The notes below the pieces were generated by a model. It was not told where the DNA came from, made no database searches, and was given only the letters and a program-made list of their open reading frames with translations. Position numbers and translations under genes: made by a program. 64,000 bases of DNA from Pyrocephalus nanus. Its lineage: Eukaryota > Chordata > Aves > Passeriformes > Tyrannidae. The DNA lies in the NCBI GenBank assembly GCA_038380795.1, contig CM076275.1, positions 4,528,501 to 4,592,500 of the forward strand, given 5' to 3'. Shown one piece after another: positions 1 through 25,400 of the stretch; the first letter of the stretch is position 1; each line of letters begins with the position of its first letter.

Positions 1-189
1 CAAGATGCCAGATGGGCACTGGACATTAACAGTGTCTGTAAAGAACTGGGAATTGGGGCTTTTGGAATGTTGGAAATTAAAGGTCTTTCTCTGTTTAAGA
101 AACTACCAGCATTACAGCAAAGACACATGGTTTGTGTATGGGGTTATGGGGGGTTTGGAAATGCTTATCCCTGATGTATGACTGTGCAG

Positions 190-3100
190 CAGTAACTAGG
201 AGATCTCTTTGTAAGGAACTAGAGAAAGAGTTGGAGCTACAGATTGGAATGAAAACAGAAATGGAAATTGCCATGAAACTTCTGGAAAAAGATACTCATG
301 AAAAACAAGACACTTTAGTTGCACTTCGCCAACAGCTGGAAGAAGTGAAGGCCATTAACTTGCAGATGTTTCACAAATCTCAGGTATGTGCAGGAGGCTG
401 GGGATGGTTTTGTGGGGTTTCTGTTGTTTGAGTGGGGTTATGTCATGGCTTTTTTCAATTGGACAAAAAATAAACTGCTAAGCATTTCTACAAGGAAGCC
501 ACGGAGTAGTAGTGCTCTCACTAAATATACAGAGCTTGTTTCTGTTAATGAAATAAAAGTTTAACTGGCTTCTCCATTAAATAAGAGTTGAGCAAGCCTT
601 TCCCTCTCACAACGGGTGCTACAAATCCAGAGGGGATTTCTCTCAATTTTTATGGGCTGTTTCCTGATGCCTGTTCAGGCTTTACCCAGGCCTTTCACAG
701 GTACTTGCAAGGCACAGCCCAGTGAAGCCCCAGTGCTGAGGTGGGCCTTTGCATCTGAAAGTAGTATTTATATGGGGTTTTTTTGGCTTCCTGATTCCAT
801 GCCCACTAAGTGCATTTGTTGCATTCAAATCATCATTGATGATCTCATCCTGTCCATTTAATCTGACAATTTCTTTCTCCAAGCTTTTTTCCAAAGAGAG
901 GATTTTTGGCTTGTAGCTGATCTCATAGGTAAAAACTTAGTTAAGGGTTGGGATTTTTTTCTGAGGACTTAACAAAACAAGTGGAGCAGTGTCTGCTCTG
1001 GCATTATCAGCACTTTGTTTGTACATTCCAGTCAGAGCCAGGCCTGGCCTTTAGCAAGCTGAACATTCTTGATGTGGTGGCAGACTTTAAACACTGTGTT
1101 CCCTGTTTCCTATAGAATGCAGAGTGTTCATTGCAACAGAAAACAGAAGCAATATCCTCTTTTGAAGAAAAAACAAACGAGATGATGTCCTCTATGAAAC
1201 AAATGGAAGAGAGGTAATAACTACAAGCTCAGAAAGTCAACACTGAAGTCAGTAGAAAGTTTCCAATGTCAACCTTTACAGGATGACCTTCCACATGCCC
1301 CTATAGACATTTGGGCACACGTGCCAGCATGACCTTTTTTTCACTTTCTCCTCCTTATCTCTCTGTGCTTGCTGTTCTTTTTTCCCAGGCAAACATGCCC
1401 ATAATTGACCCACTGGAAATCCATAGCTCTTTCCATAGGCAGGCTGTTTAAAAACAAGTTAACTTCAGTTTAAGAACTAGTATGACTCTAGCTTTTGTTG
1501 TTTGGGGTTTTTTTTCAGACACAATTACTTTCAAAAGTCTTTTTTTTTTTTTTTTTCCTTCCACTTCCATTTGCAGTTCAAGCTTTTATAAAGACCTGTT
1601 CTGGTAAATCTTAAAAGAAGAGGGTGAGAGGGTGTAGTTGAGGAGTGAGCTGACAACAAAAGCTGGTGTTCCTTGCCTCGTAGGCTGCAGCAGGCAGAAA
1701 AGGCAAGGCAGGCTGCCGAGGAGCGGTGCACCAAGATGAAGCAGGAGCTTGCTGGCAGGCTGGACACGTGTCGGCAGCAGATGTCCCAGCTGGACAGCAA
1801 ATGGTATTTAATCTGCTGGAATTATTTTTTTTTTTCCTTCCCTTTTGCCATTCCTCTCACAAGTGCTCCTTTTGTGCTCGGGTGTAAGGAGGGGTAGGAT
1901 CGAATTGTCTTGGCCCGAGCATTGACAGAAGTAGGCAGGATCCAGGGGAGCACAGCCCTTCTGAACAGTGCACAGTGAGCAGGGGGATTTTGACATGGTT
2001 TTCTTCCAGAATATCCAGTTGAGAGCACAGAGTGGCAGCAGAAATCCGGCCATTCCGACCAGCAGTGGAGTTTCAATTGCTTCTTTAGTAAATCAGGAGA
2101 TAGGTATGGTCATGCTTGTAGGCTGAGCATAGAAGTGACTGTCATGCAAAGGGATTGGGGTTCTTAAAGGGGTTTGGGGGCTTGTTCTTTGGGAATGTTA
2201 ATCCTCTGAAGATTTCTAATACCAACAGAAAATGCTTCTTTCACTGTTCAGACATCAGGGTAGAGTGTCCTTTTAAACAGTTTAAACACAGGTAGTGAAA
2301 TATGTACTTGTGGGGATTAGGTTTGGGCTTTTTGGGGGGGGGGGTTTAAGCCTTTTAGTAGTTTATTTTTCTTCTAGCTGTTCATTGCTGCTTGTTTTCT
2401 GTGACCTGAAAATGTTAATATAGTTTTTGCCGTCTTCTGCCATAACAGTTTGGTATCTGCTGCCCATTCTTTCCTTTCCCAGAACACCACTCTAAGTTTT
2501 ACCCTCTTTTGGATAAGATTTCTTCCCCTCGTACTGTTGCTATCCTTAAGTTCTGTAGGATAATTTTCTGCTATAGGGTTTTTTAGAATGAATTATTTTT
2601 AAATAGCTCAACTCTGGAAAAGGAGTTAAAATCTGAAAAGGAACAGAGGCAAACTTTGCAAAAAGAACTGCACCAAGAGAAGGATGCAACTACTCTGCTT
2701 AAAACAGAATTACAACAGATGGAAGGACTGAAGAAGGTATGCACAAGCTTCAAGTTTTCAGAACAACTGAATGTGATTTATTTTTTAAGCATGAACATTC
2801 TTGTTAACCTGAAGAAGGTTTGCTCCTGTGTATGGAGCAGTTTAGATTCTGAGGACACAACTGTACATCTGTGTCTGTCTGTGAGCACAGGACTGATACG
2901 TTCTAGCTGTGCTCAAAAACATTCAAAGCCTGAAAATCTTCCTCTTTCTGGTAAATATGATTAAATAATTTCATCATTTGTGCAGAACCAATGGGTAGCT
3001 CAGCCATGTAACTCTAAACATCAGGCCTCAGAAAGAAGTTTGTAAAGGAGCTGATTCTTGTGAACTGCTTGTATAGTCTGGGTAGACTGATCAAGCTTAT

Positions 3101-4795
3101 TGGTCAAACAGTGAACAAAAAAGTTGATTTTGTGCTTGATTTTATAGGAACTGAGAAAACTGCAAGATGAGAAGCAGCAGTTGGAGAAAGTCTGTGAGGA
3201 ACAGGAACAAGCTCTTCAGGAAATGGGACTTCATCTCAGCCAGTAAGTTCTAGGAACTGAACTCCTGTAAGTGACGTAACCTGGAGTATCAAACTAATAC
3301 CAAGAATTTTAAACTTCATCCAGTTACTAAAATCAATTGATGTAAGAATTTTAGGAGGTAGTTACTATGCATGGGAAACTAAAGAGTCATGAAATGAAAG
3401 TGAGGGAGATCCCTGTAGGAATGAGCTGGCTGAGAGAGGGAACACTACAGGAAATGTTTAGTTCTTTCAGGGGGACTGTGCTTTTCCCACATTCTTCTGG
3501 TTTTACTGAAAAGGGGGCAAACCCCAAGGTGACAAAGTTTCCTGGTGATAGTGAGTGGTTCAGAGGGGTAATGGGGAGCTGGCTAAAGAACTGGGGTGTA
3601 GATTCACTGGCTGGACAATGGAATGGGAGGGAAAACCAAACACAACTAAATATAAAGTCATGCAGAGGGAATAATTATTTTTTTTTCCAGATCGAAGCTG
3701 AAGATGGAGGACATCAAAGAAGTAAATAAAGCACTAAAGGTACTCTACATCTCATGGGTATTTTGACTGAACATGCAAATTTCACTGAACACCTTCAAAT
3801 TTCACCACAGTTGTTCTGCTTTAAAAGGTGCCTTTTGAGAAATACCAACAACATTGGTAAAATGCCTTTGAATTTTGTTTTGTAAGTTTGTTTGTATCTC
3901 CAGTGTGGTTTTCATTCGAATTTTCCAGGGTCATACTTGGCTGAAGGATGATGAAGCAACACACTGCAAGCAATGTGAAAAGGAATTCTCCATCTCAAGA
4001 AGGAAGGTAATGTTGCTCAGTGGATTGTTTTTAAACAATCCATGGCAAACAAAAATGGTGCTGTTGCCCAGTTTGCTAGGGAAGGCTCACTCTGCTTCAG
4101 TTCCAGATCTTGTTGACATGATAACTACACAGGGAGTAATTTGGCATTTCCCATCCTAAACATAACGTTCCCTCCTGCTTTTGGGTGCTCTCCTTGGTGG
4201 GAGCTGTTGTGGGCTGTATTCAGTCTCCCCTCCCGGCTGAGCAGGGCCCGGCAGGCCGTGGTGCTCCAGGCCTGGCTCCCATGGATGCTGCGGAGCCGAG
4301 CCGTGGTCTGGGACAGCGCGGGGCACGTGGCAGCCCAGGGGCCGCATCTCCTCCCTGCAGAGCCGGGCCTGGCTGTGGGAGGGGGGGATCCAGACAGAGC
4401 TCCATCACTCCCTGGCCAGGCCTGCTCCTGCTCCTGCTCCTGCTCCGCCCCGAGCCAGGGCGAGCGCAGTTCCCGGCTGTGGAGGGAGGGAGGGATCGGC
4501 TGCGCAGGAGGAAGTGCTGCTGGGAGGGCTGGGCCTGGCGGGGAGGGAAGGGGGATGGATGTCAGCGTTCTCAGAAACCTTCCCGAGGTCTGACTTCACT
4601 CTTGCTGGTGCTGCTTTTCGGCAGCTGTGCTCACTCTGACTCTGTTTGCAGCACCACTGCAGGAACTGCGGGGACATCTTCTGCAACACTTGTTCCAGTA
4701 ACGAACTCGCGCTGCCGTCGTACCCGAAACCCGTCCGTGTCTGCGACACTTGTCACACGTTGCTGCTCCAGCGGTGTTCCTCCAACTCCTCCTAA
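190..4795 (+). CDS. RUFY1: RUFY1 (RUN and FYVE domain-containing protein 1), C-terminal part
   Basis: Visible coding exons: 190-383, 1116-1213, 1684-1803, 2607-2736, 3148-3242, 3691-3739, 3929-4006 and 4652-4795 (TAA at 4793). All have AG/GT borders and all phases join. They give about 300 residues; the N-terminal RUN domain lies left of the window. The first six exons are Glu/Lys/Gln-rich heptad sequence ([25 protein letters not shown]), the long coiled coil. The last two form a FYVE zinc finger: [10 protein letters not shown], then the basic RRKHHCRNCG motif, paired CxxC motifs and the terminal RVCDTC. In the family, FYVE binds phosphatidylinositol 3-phosphate on early endosomes, and the protein acts in Rab4/Rab14 recycling traffic and binds Etk tyrosine kinase. 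Residue-level match to mammalian RUFY1 is close to the last residues (LLLQRCSS). The first acceptor is a tandem CAGCAG, so that exon starts at 190 or 193. Identity is secure; only the absent 5' half is unknown. Confidence 0.96.
1541..1558. repeat. Oligo(T) tract in a RUFY1 intron
   Basis: T-run upstream of the exon at 1684. Too far (about 125 nt) to be its polypyrimidine tract. Simple repeat. Confidence 0.6.
2010..2103 (+). other. RUFY1: Candidate cassette or poison exon in RUFY1
   Basis: A 94-nt segment in the intron between the exons ending at 1803 and starting at 2607 has a strong acceptor (pyrimidines then TTCTTCCAG) and a good donor (GATAG|GTATGG). The preceding exon ends in phase 2 with TG, and this segment begins with A, so inclusion creates an immediate TGA. 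94 is also not a multiple of three. Inclusion would end the protein before the FYVE finger or trigger decay. It is not part of the standard RUFY1 protein, and whether it is ever spliced is unknown. Confidence 0.3.
4165..4640 (+). repeat. GC-rich segment of the last RUFY1 intron with CTCCTG repeat
   Basis: The last intron (4007-4651) is much more GC-rich than the earlier RUFY1 introns. It holds a short CTCCTG-type tandem repeat near 4424-4446 and several G-runs. Open frames here are compositional. No exon was recognised. Confidence 0.55.
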
Positions 4796-5365
4796 GGCCC
4801 TCCCACCCTTGACAGAAGCGCTTTAACATTGGAAAGTAGCCATTATTTTTTTAATTCTGAATTGCAGGTGTCCTCTGTGCAGCAGACTGGCTGGTCTCCG
4901 ATAATTTCCTCTGTGGGACAGAGCAGTGTAAAATAATTTGTAGGGATTGTGCAAGCTAATGCTTCTATCAACTGGAATAATTAAGAAACTTATATCAACT
5001 GTAATTTCCCCTAAAGTTCTATTTGAAACTAAAATCACTTTTCTGATTTTTATAGGCATTTGTATTAAAATTTGTATATGGCATTTCTACATTTATTTGA
5101 TCCCTGTAGACGTCCCTGTCTCTGCACATGAACTTCCGTTCCTCTGTACCTTCACTGTAGGTGCTCCTGTGTGTCTCCTGGCTCGTGTACAGTTTTGTAT
5201 TCGCTCCAAGTCAGAGAGGAAAAGGTCAGTTTATGAATTGTCTATAGAAAGAGCTTTATGGGGAGTGTCGATGAATGTGCCTTCAGTTCACTGCGGAGTC
5301 AAATCCTGCACATTGTACTTGTTCTGGAAGTCGCTGTGACCACGGTGTGGTAGTTACACAATAAA
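4796..5365 (+). other. RUFY1: RUFY1 3' UTR with poly(A) signal
   Basis: Follows the TAA at 4793-4795. A canonical AATAAA lies at 5360-5365, so cleavage is expected about 15-25 nt further on. Distance from the stop is about 570 nt. No other AATAAA was noticed between the stop and this site. Confidence 0.8.
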
Positions 5366-5389
5366 GCCTTTTGCAAAAACTGAAAGCAA

Positions 5390-6225
5390 GAGACGTTCTG
5401 ATTTTTAACAGCTGCTGGTCACAGATGCCAGAAGAGAATGTTCCTACCCAGCCCTGCACCATCAGGACTTAAGCTGAAGACACCAGAATGTGTCTGGGAT
5501 ACCTGACTGACACTGTGGGATTCTGGAAGGTGTCAGATGAAGCCCCTGCTCTGCAGCAGCTCCCACCCTTCCCCAGAAGGAAGGGGGCAGTGACTCCAGC
5601 TGGCTGTGCCCACCCCAGGATAGAGCTGGGCAGCTCTGCCCCAGCCCAGGGGTGTTGGTGCTGTCAGGCCTGGGCACAGCTGCAGCCAGGCCCCAGAGGA
5701 GGCTGTTATGGAGCACCAGCACCCTCGGCTGTTGCCTCACCCCAGGGACAACAGGGTGAAGCCACCACTGTCCCCAACAGCACCCACAGAGCCTCGTGAG
5801 AGCCATGGATTCCAGAACAGCTCCTTGAGCTTCTTCCAAAGGCTCCACCTGCAACAGTGCAAACTCAGGTGTGATGCCCCCAGCTCTGCCAGAGGCTCGG
5901 CCAAGCCCACTGAGCTGCCAGTTCTGACCTCAGTCATCCCCCCTGAGGAAGCAGGGTTTTATCACAGCAGACACAGCTGTGGCTACAGCACTCAGTGCTC
6001 AGGATTCAACCTTTACAGCTCCCCCCCTGGAGAAGAAGCATCTTCTCCACTGCAGAAAGGGACCTCAGGTTTGTAACCCCTGAGGACAAAAGGGTTCATT
6101 ACAAAAGACAAACACAGGTACTGCAGCCAAGGCAGGGAGGCAGATTCTTTGTCATTTCAGGGGCTCGCAAAAGCTGTAACTAAGTTACTTACAAAACCAC
6201 ATCTTTAAGCAGGATGTTTTACAAG
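5390..6225. other. Intergenic gap between two convergent genes
   Basis: About 0.85 kb separates the RUFY1 poly(A) signal (+) from the most distal HNRNPH1 poly(A) signal (-). It is moderately GC-rich with several short open frames. None shows codon structure, splice signals or similarity that I recognise. Confidence 0.6.
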
Positions 6226-6230
6226 TTGCA

Positions 6231-7216
6231 TTTATTGAAACATGGTTGCAGAAGCTGCCGAGTCCACTGATGCCTACAAAAAGTACAGAATCACCTCTCA
6301 CCCCACCCCCAGCAGCTTTAGGGCCCAGAACCCCTGCTCAGGGCACAGCCAAGCAGTGCTTAGAACCAACAAACACCGGGCACCCCCAGCAGGGGGGTGG
6401 CCTCCTTTGCTACCCCCAATTGTCACTGTAACACTACAGGCCAGCGCTCAGGGAGAGGAGTCGCTGCTCAGAGCAGCTGCATGGCAAGAGCACTACAGTC
6501 ACACAGGACAGAGATGCAAGTGTAATTACAAGAAGCTGGAGATCAAAAAGGAGTGAGTTCCAGTTTTTAAAAGGAAGATTTATTTAACAAGTTTCACTTA
6601 GCGCAATACACCTAAAAAGGAAATCACAATACAATGAAAGATTAAATCAAGGCCTCAGAATTTTATACGAACACCAAGACCAAAATCCTAAAGTAGCCGT
6701 ATTGCGTCTCAACATGTTTCCCCCATTAACTTAAAAAAAAAAAAAAGCTTTAACATGCCTTACAGGATATTAAAAGAAATAAACTAGAACTAACATGCCA
6801 AATGTTCACTTTGATTTTCAGACACAGCTTCTATATTGGTTCTTTACAAAAAAAGCATGTCTCTCTCAACATGTATTCAAAACAGTGTCGGATGTAATAT
6901 GGTATAAGAGCAACATTTAACATAATTCAAACAGCTTTAACCTAAATACGCTTACTGCTTAAATACACTCCTACAACAAAACTAACTTGAGAAACGCTCC
7001 AAATCGTTTAACAGTTAAAGTCTTTACTTGGTTATTACATCCTAGATGAATGTTCATTTCTGTATGTTCAAAAATACTGAACCTGAAGGGTTTTAAAACA
7101 ATCCTGAATTCACTTACAGTAAAGCATAAATCACAAGCTCGTATTGCAAAACTGTTAAACTTAGTTTTTTGTTTTTTTGTTTTTTAAAAAAGATGCGACC
7201 AAAAGTCAGCGATTGG
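6231..7216 (-). other. HNRNPH1: HNRNPH1 3' UTR with two poly(A) signals
   Basis: Read on the minus strand, AATAAA occurs at 6584-6579 and at 6236-6231, about 640 and 985 nt after the stop. The UTR between them and the stop is A/T-rich with oligo(A) and oligo(T) tracts, in contrast to the flanking GC-richer DNA. Use of either site is inferred, not observed. Confidence 0.7.
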
Positions 7217-21574
<14,358 letters not shown>

Positions 21575-21683
21575 CTCGGCCGCGCCTTCCCCGCAGGGGC
21601 CGCGAGAAGAACAAAGCTGGGCGGAGGTGGGGAGAGGAGGAAGGGGGAGGGGGGCGCTCGGGCGCTGCGCGACAAACGGAAAC

Positions 21684-21720
21684 AAAAAAAAAAAAAAAGA
21701 AAAACAAAAAAAAGAAAAAC
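21684..21720 (-). repeat. Oligo-pyrimidine (U-rich) tract in the HNRNPH1 5' leader
   Basis: The plus strand is almost pure A with scattered G and C; the minus-strand transcript would be a U-rich run ending in GTTTCCGTTTG, then GCGCAG. It lies between the predicted start and the ATG at 21574. It resembles a 3' splice site but is more likely a U-rich leader or simple repeat inside a CpG island. Confidence 0.5.
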
Positions 21721-22459
21721 TCAGTGGCGAGCGAGGAGGAGGCGGATGGCGGCGGCGCGAGGTGTTTCGGGGCGCTCCCGGCGGGGATGGGGTGAGATGC
21801 GGCCGCGAAGCGCTCCCGGTGCGCGCCCGCTCGGCTCCGAGTGCGCAGCGCCCGCTCCGCGCCTATAAATGGCCGCCGGCCGCGCCGGGCCGCGCGCTGA
21901 CGTCACGCGCCGCCCGCCCCCCGCCAGCCAATGGCCTCGTGACAAATTGAACGCGGCCAGTCACGTCCGGCCCCGCGCGCACGGCGCGGGGGGGGGGGAA
22001 GCGGAGGGTTGGGGGGGGCCAAGCGCGGCCACCGCGGGGGTCCCGCGATTTCCCCCCCCTCCACCCCCCCATCCCGGGGGACCCCGGTTCGAGTCCCGCC
22101 CGCCCCAGTTCGAGTCTGAACCCCCCACCCCCCCAAGTCTGGCCACGGGTTCGAGACCCGCCCCCGCCCGTCCCGCTCCCCCAGACATGGCGGCGGCCTT
22201 GTCCCTCCTTCCCCGCCCGCCCCGCCGATCCACCCCCACAGCCCCGCTTCGTCCCCGCTCCCCCCCTGGCGCCCCCGCTCACGGCGAGCTGCGGCCGCGG
22301 GGCTGCGACGGCGATCGGCGGCTCCGCGCACTGCGGCCCCGCCCGCCGCCCGTGTCAGCTGGGCCGGCCCCGCCTCCCTTCGCGGGGCCTGCGCGGGCCG
22401 GCCGGGCCGGGCTGTGGGGTCACAGAACCCCCCGGGCCCCGCTCAGGGACTGCGGATGG

Positions 22460-25400
22460 CGGGGCTGGGGCTGGAGCAGGAGGAGCTGCCGCTGGGAATC
22501 CCCGCGTGGAGGGTGGGAATGGCCACTTCCCACATGGCCTCCGCACCCTCAGGGTGCTCCCTCACAACCTGACCGAAACCCTCCACAAGGAATCGTGAGC
22601 TGGGACGGCTTCAGGTTAAAATAACTGCAAGGGATCGGTTGGGCAGATAAGAGGTGACCTTAGGACTGTGGAGGTGTGGCGTCTGCTCACAGCTTTGTTT
22701 AGTGGTTAGTGAGTGTGAAGCAAATCCCTTTGCTAATCCCTGCTGAAGCCTTCTCAACAGTCAGAAAATGTTGGGGGTTTTTTTGGCTTCTTATAACGTA
22801 TGTTAATATCATACACTGGGGTACATTTACTATGTGTCATTTTATTAGTTTTGATTGGACTTTTTAGTCCTCATTACTGCATTTGGAAAAGGACAGAAAA
22901 TGGGTTTTCTGTTGTTCATGCATCACGTTCCAAATGGTTAAATGGCTTTGAAGAGGGCTGTAGTGGCTGACTTCTTGGTATCTAATTTTCAGTGATAAAT
23001 AAAGCCTGGTTTGCCCAATATTTTCTTGATCTTACGTTTGTTGTAGTCAAACAGCATTCTGATGTAAGTTTTCTCTTTAGATTTCTCTTAAGAGATTAAA
23101 GTCATCCCGTGTTCACACGGACAAGGAGTTCTGCTGCATTGAATATCCTCCCAGTGTTAGAAGAAAGGTCATATGAGGGGTTTTCTTTTTTGCAACTATG
23201 TAGCTGTTTTGAAGCTCGGGCAAAATCCCAGCCAGCCTTTGACACATCCAACAGGAAGTTTGGTAGAGACACTTCCAGGGGAAGAACGTGACTGTGAACA
23301 GCACAGGCAAGCAAAGACATAAATAGTCATCAAAGAGGTATAATTAGACAATGTACATGCAGTGTTTGAAAGATGAAAATAAACAACAATTCAAGTGGAG
23401 TTGCTGCTAAGATCAGCAGCCCTTTTCCTCAGAGGCCCTGCCTGGTAAATGCTTTTGCAAGTGGGGGTGGTCCCATCACATGTGAGCACTTGCAGAGAAT
23501 AAGACAGGAGATAAAAATCCTGCTGGAAACATTGATGCAGGGTTTTATTAGCTTTATTTATTCCACGATTTCTTCTTGGGCATCATGTTTACCTGGCTTT
23601 TTGTTTTATGGAGTCAGCCTGACACCCTCACCTTCCTCTCCAGCAGACCCAGTTGAACTCCAGTGTGTCGGTCACAGCTCACACCGCAGCTTTGGGGACG
23701 TGTTTTTCTCTGAGAGGCCTCTGTTCCACTTCAGAATTCCACTGTTTCATTCCTGCGAAGGGGAAGGGCTCACCTGCCCTCCAGACAGCAAGGGGAAGGG
23801 AGCTGCTCTCATTTCCCCATCTGCCTTCCCAGAAGATACATTTTGCCTCATTCAAACTCTGGGGAGGGAGGGCTTTAACCCAAGCTGAGCTCAGCCTGCT
23901 GGGTGTTGTAGTCCATCTGGGAGAAAATGGCCAAAGAAGTGGCCTCCTGAGTCGAAACTGCTGGAGAAATGATGTGCCAGGTAGTCACAGATCCCCCGTG
24001 CAACATCCCCGATTCCCTCCAGGTTCATGGAGACTGGGGCTGGAAACAGTGACCCAACCTGCAGGGAGATGCATAAAGCTGAGTGTGCATGTGAAGTGTT
24101 AAGCTGCATCAAAGTAAAGCTCTTGAAGCCTTCTACCTGCTCAGGACCTTTCTGTTTGGTGCCAGGCCCTCTTTGTTAGCTTGATTATGTTTCTTTCCTC
24201 GGAGAGAAAATAGTGGAGAGAATCTGCAGCTCTGGTTCAAGGGTTCCATAGGCATCCAACCATATGGAGACACTTAGCGTGTCTGGGAGTGAAGCAGATG
24301 CTCATTTCTGAGTAGGTTTTGGAGACGTTATTGCAGTGCAAAAATAATTACCAATGTTTCCTTCGTGAATCAGCATTTGCCCTTTCAGAGAGAAGTGATC
24401 AGAGCTTAAATTTCTGCTCTGAAGTGACGACAGAACCCCTTATCCATCATCACTGCATGTGCCTTCCCTTTCTTCCATAGCTAATGTTATCCATTTGTTC
24501 TGCCTCCATCATAAAGTTCATTTTTCATGTCTCAGCTACGTGTGTTGTGTGTGCTCCATGTTTGCATATAAGCACCTAGAATTCAGGATCTTACACTTAA
24601 TCTGCAGACCTGATTTACCCTCAATAAATACTGCTGCAGCTGACTTGCTTTTCATTTGAGATCTGAAAATAGGGAATACATGGAAATCTTATACCAATGC
24701 TTTCTGGGTTTCTGTGTGTGTGACTTCCAGTCAAAAGCCCCACAGTTCAATTATGACCTTTCTGTTATTTCCCATGGCTTTATAAACAGCCTCTAGCTGT
24801 GATGCTGTGACAAATAGAAGCTAAACAATGCTATTAAAAATGCATGATGCGTGTTCTGCCATATTAGATAACATGGCCACGTTCATCACCCACTAACGCT
24901 GCCAGTTCACAGCTTTGCCAGTGCAGCCTCCCTCCCACATTTGCTTTGGACAATTGAAGTGGATTTTTGGCTACACTTCACCTTTCTTTCTTTTCAGATT
25001 TTTTTTCTTTATTCAGTACTCTGAAAATGGTGGTCTGCAGCAGAGACTGGACAGAGCTCATGTTTCCCAGTCTGTAGTTCACTAAGAACCCAAGCCAGTC
25101 TAGAAAACAGTCGGAGAGGCTGATAAACACTGCTTTAGTGAAAAGCAGATACCCAAGTCCCCAGTTCTCTGTGAAGCCACTGCTGCACTGTTTGAATCCA
25201 TCACCCTTCCCTTTATATCCAGAGCTTGTGCTCACCATCCTTTGCCACTGTGAGAATGGGAGAGCGGCCTTGGTTCTGCTCCCTCGGTGGTCGCACCCCC
25301 TCGGGGCTGGGTTGGGAGTTCACCAGGCTGGTGCTTTTCTGCTTGTCCGTGCAATTCAGGCCCATCAGCGCTTCGGTTCTGCAACACTGCAGTTACGGCA

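Noticed and set aside
4141..4826. Open frames of 150 and 213 residues across the last RUFY1 intron and exon
   Set aside because: They read the GC-rich intron and the true FYVE exon out of frame.
21869..22624. 251-residue plus-strand open frame starting just after a plus-strand TATAAAT
   Set aside because: The frame is driven by GC-rich sequence with runs of Pro, and no plus-strand exon, donor or homologue follows. The promoter elements fit minus-strand transcription better.
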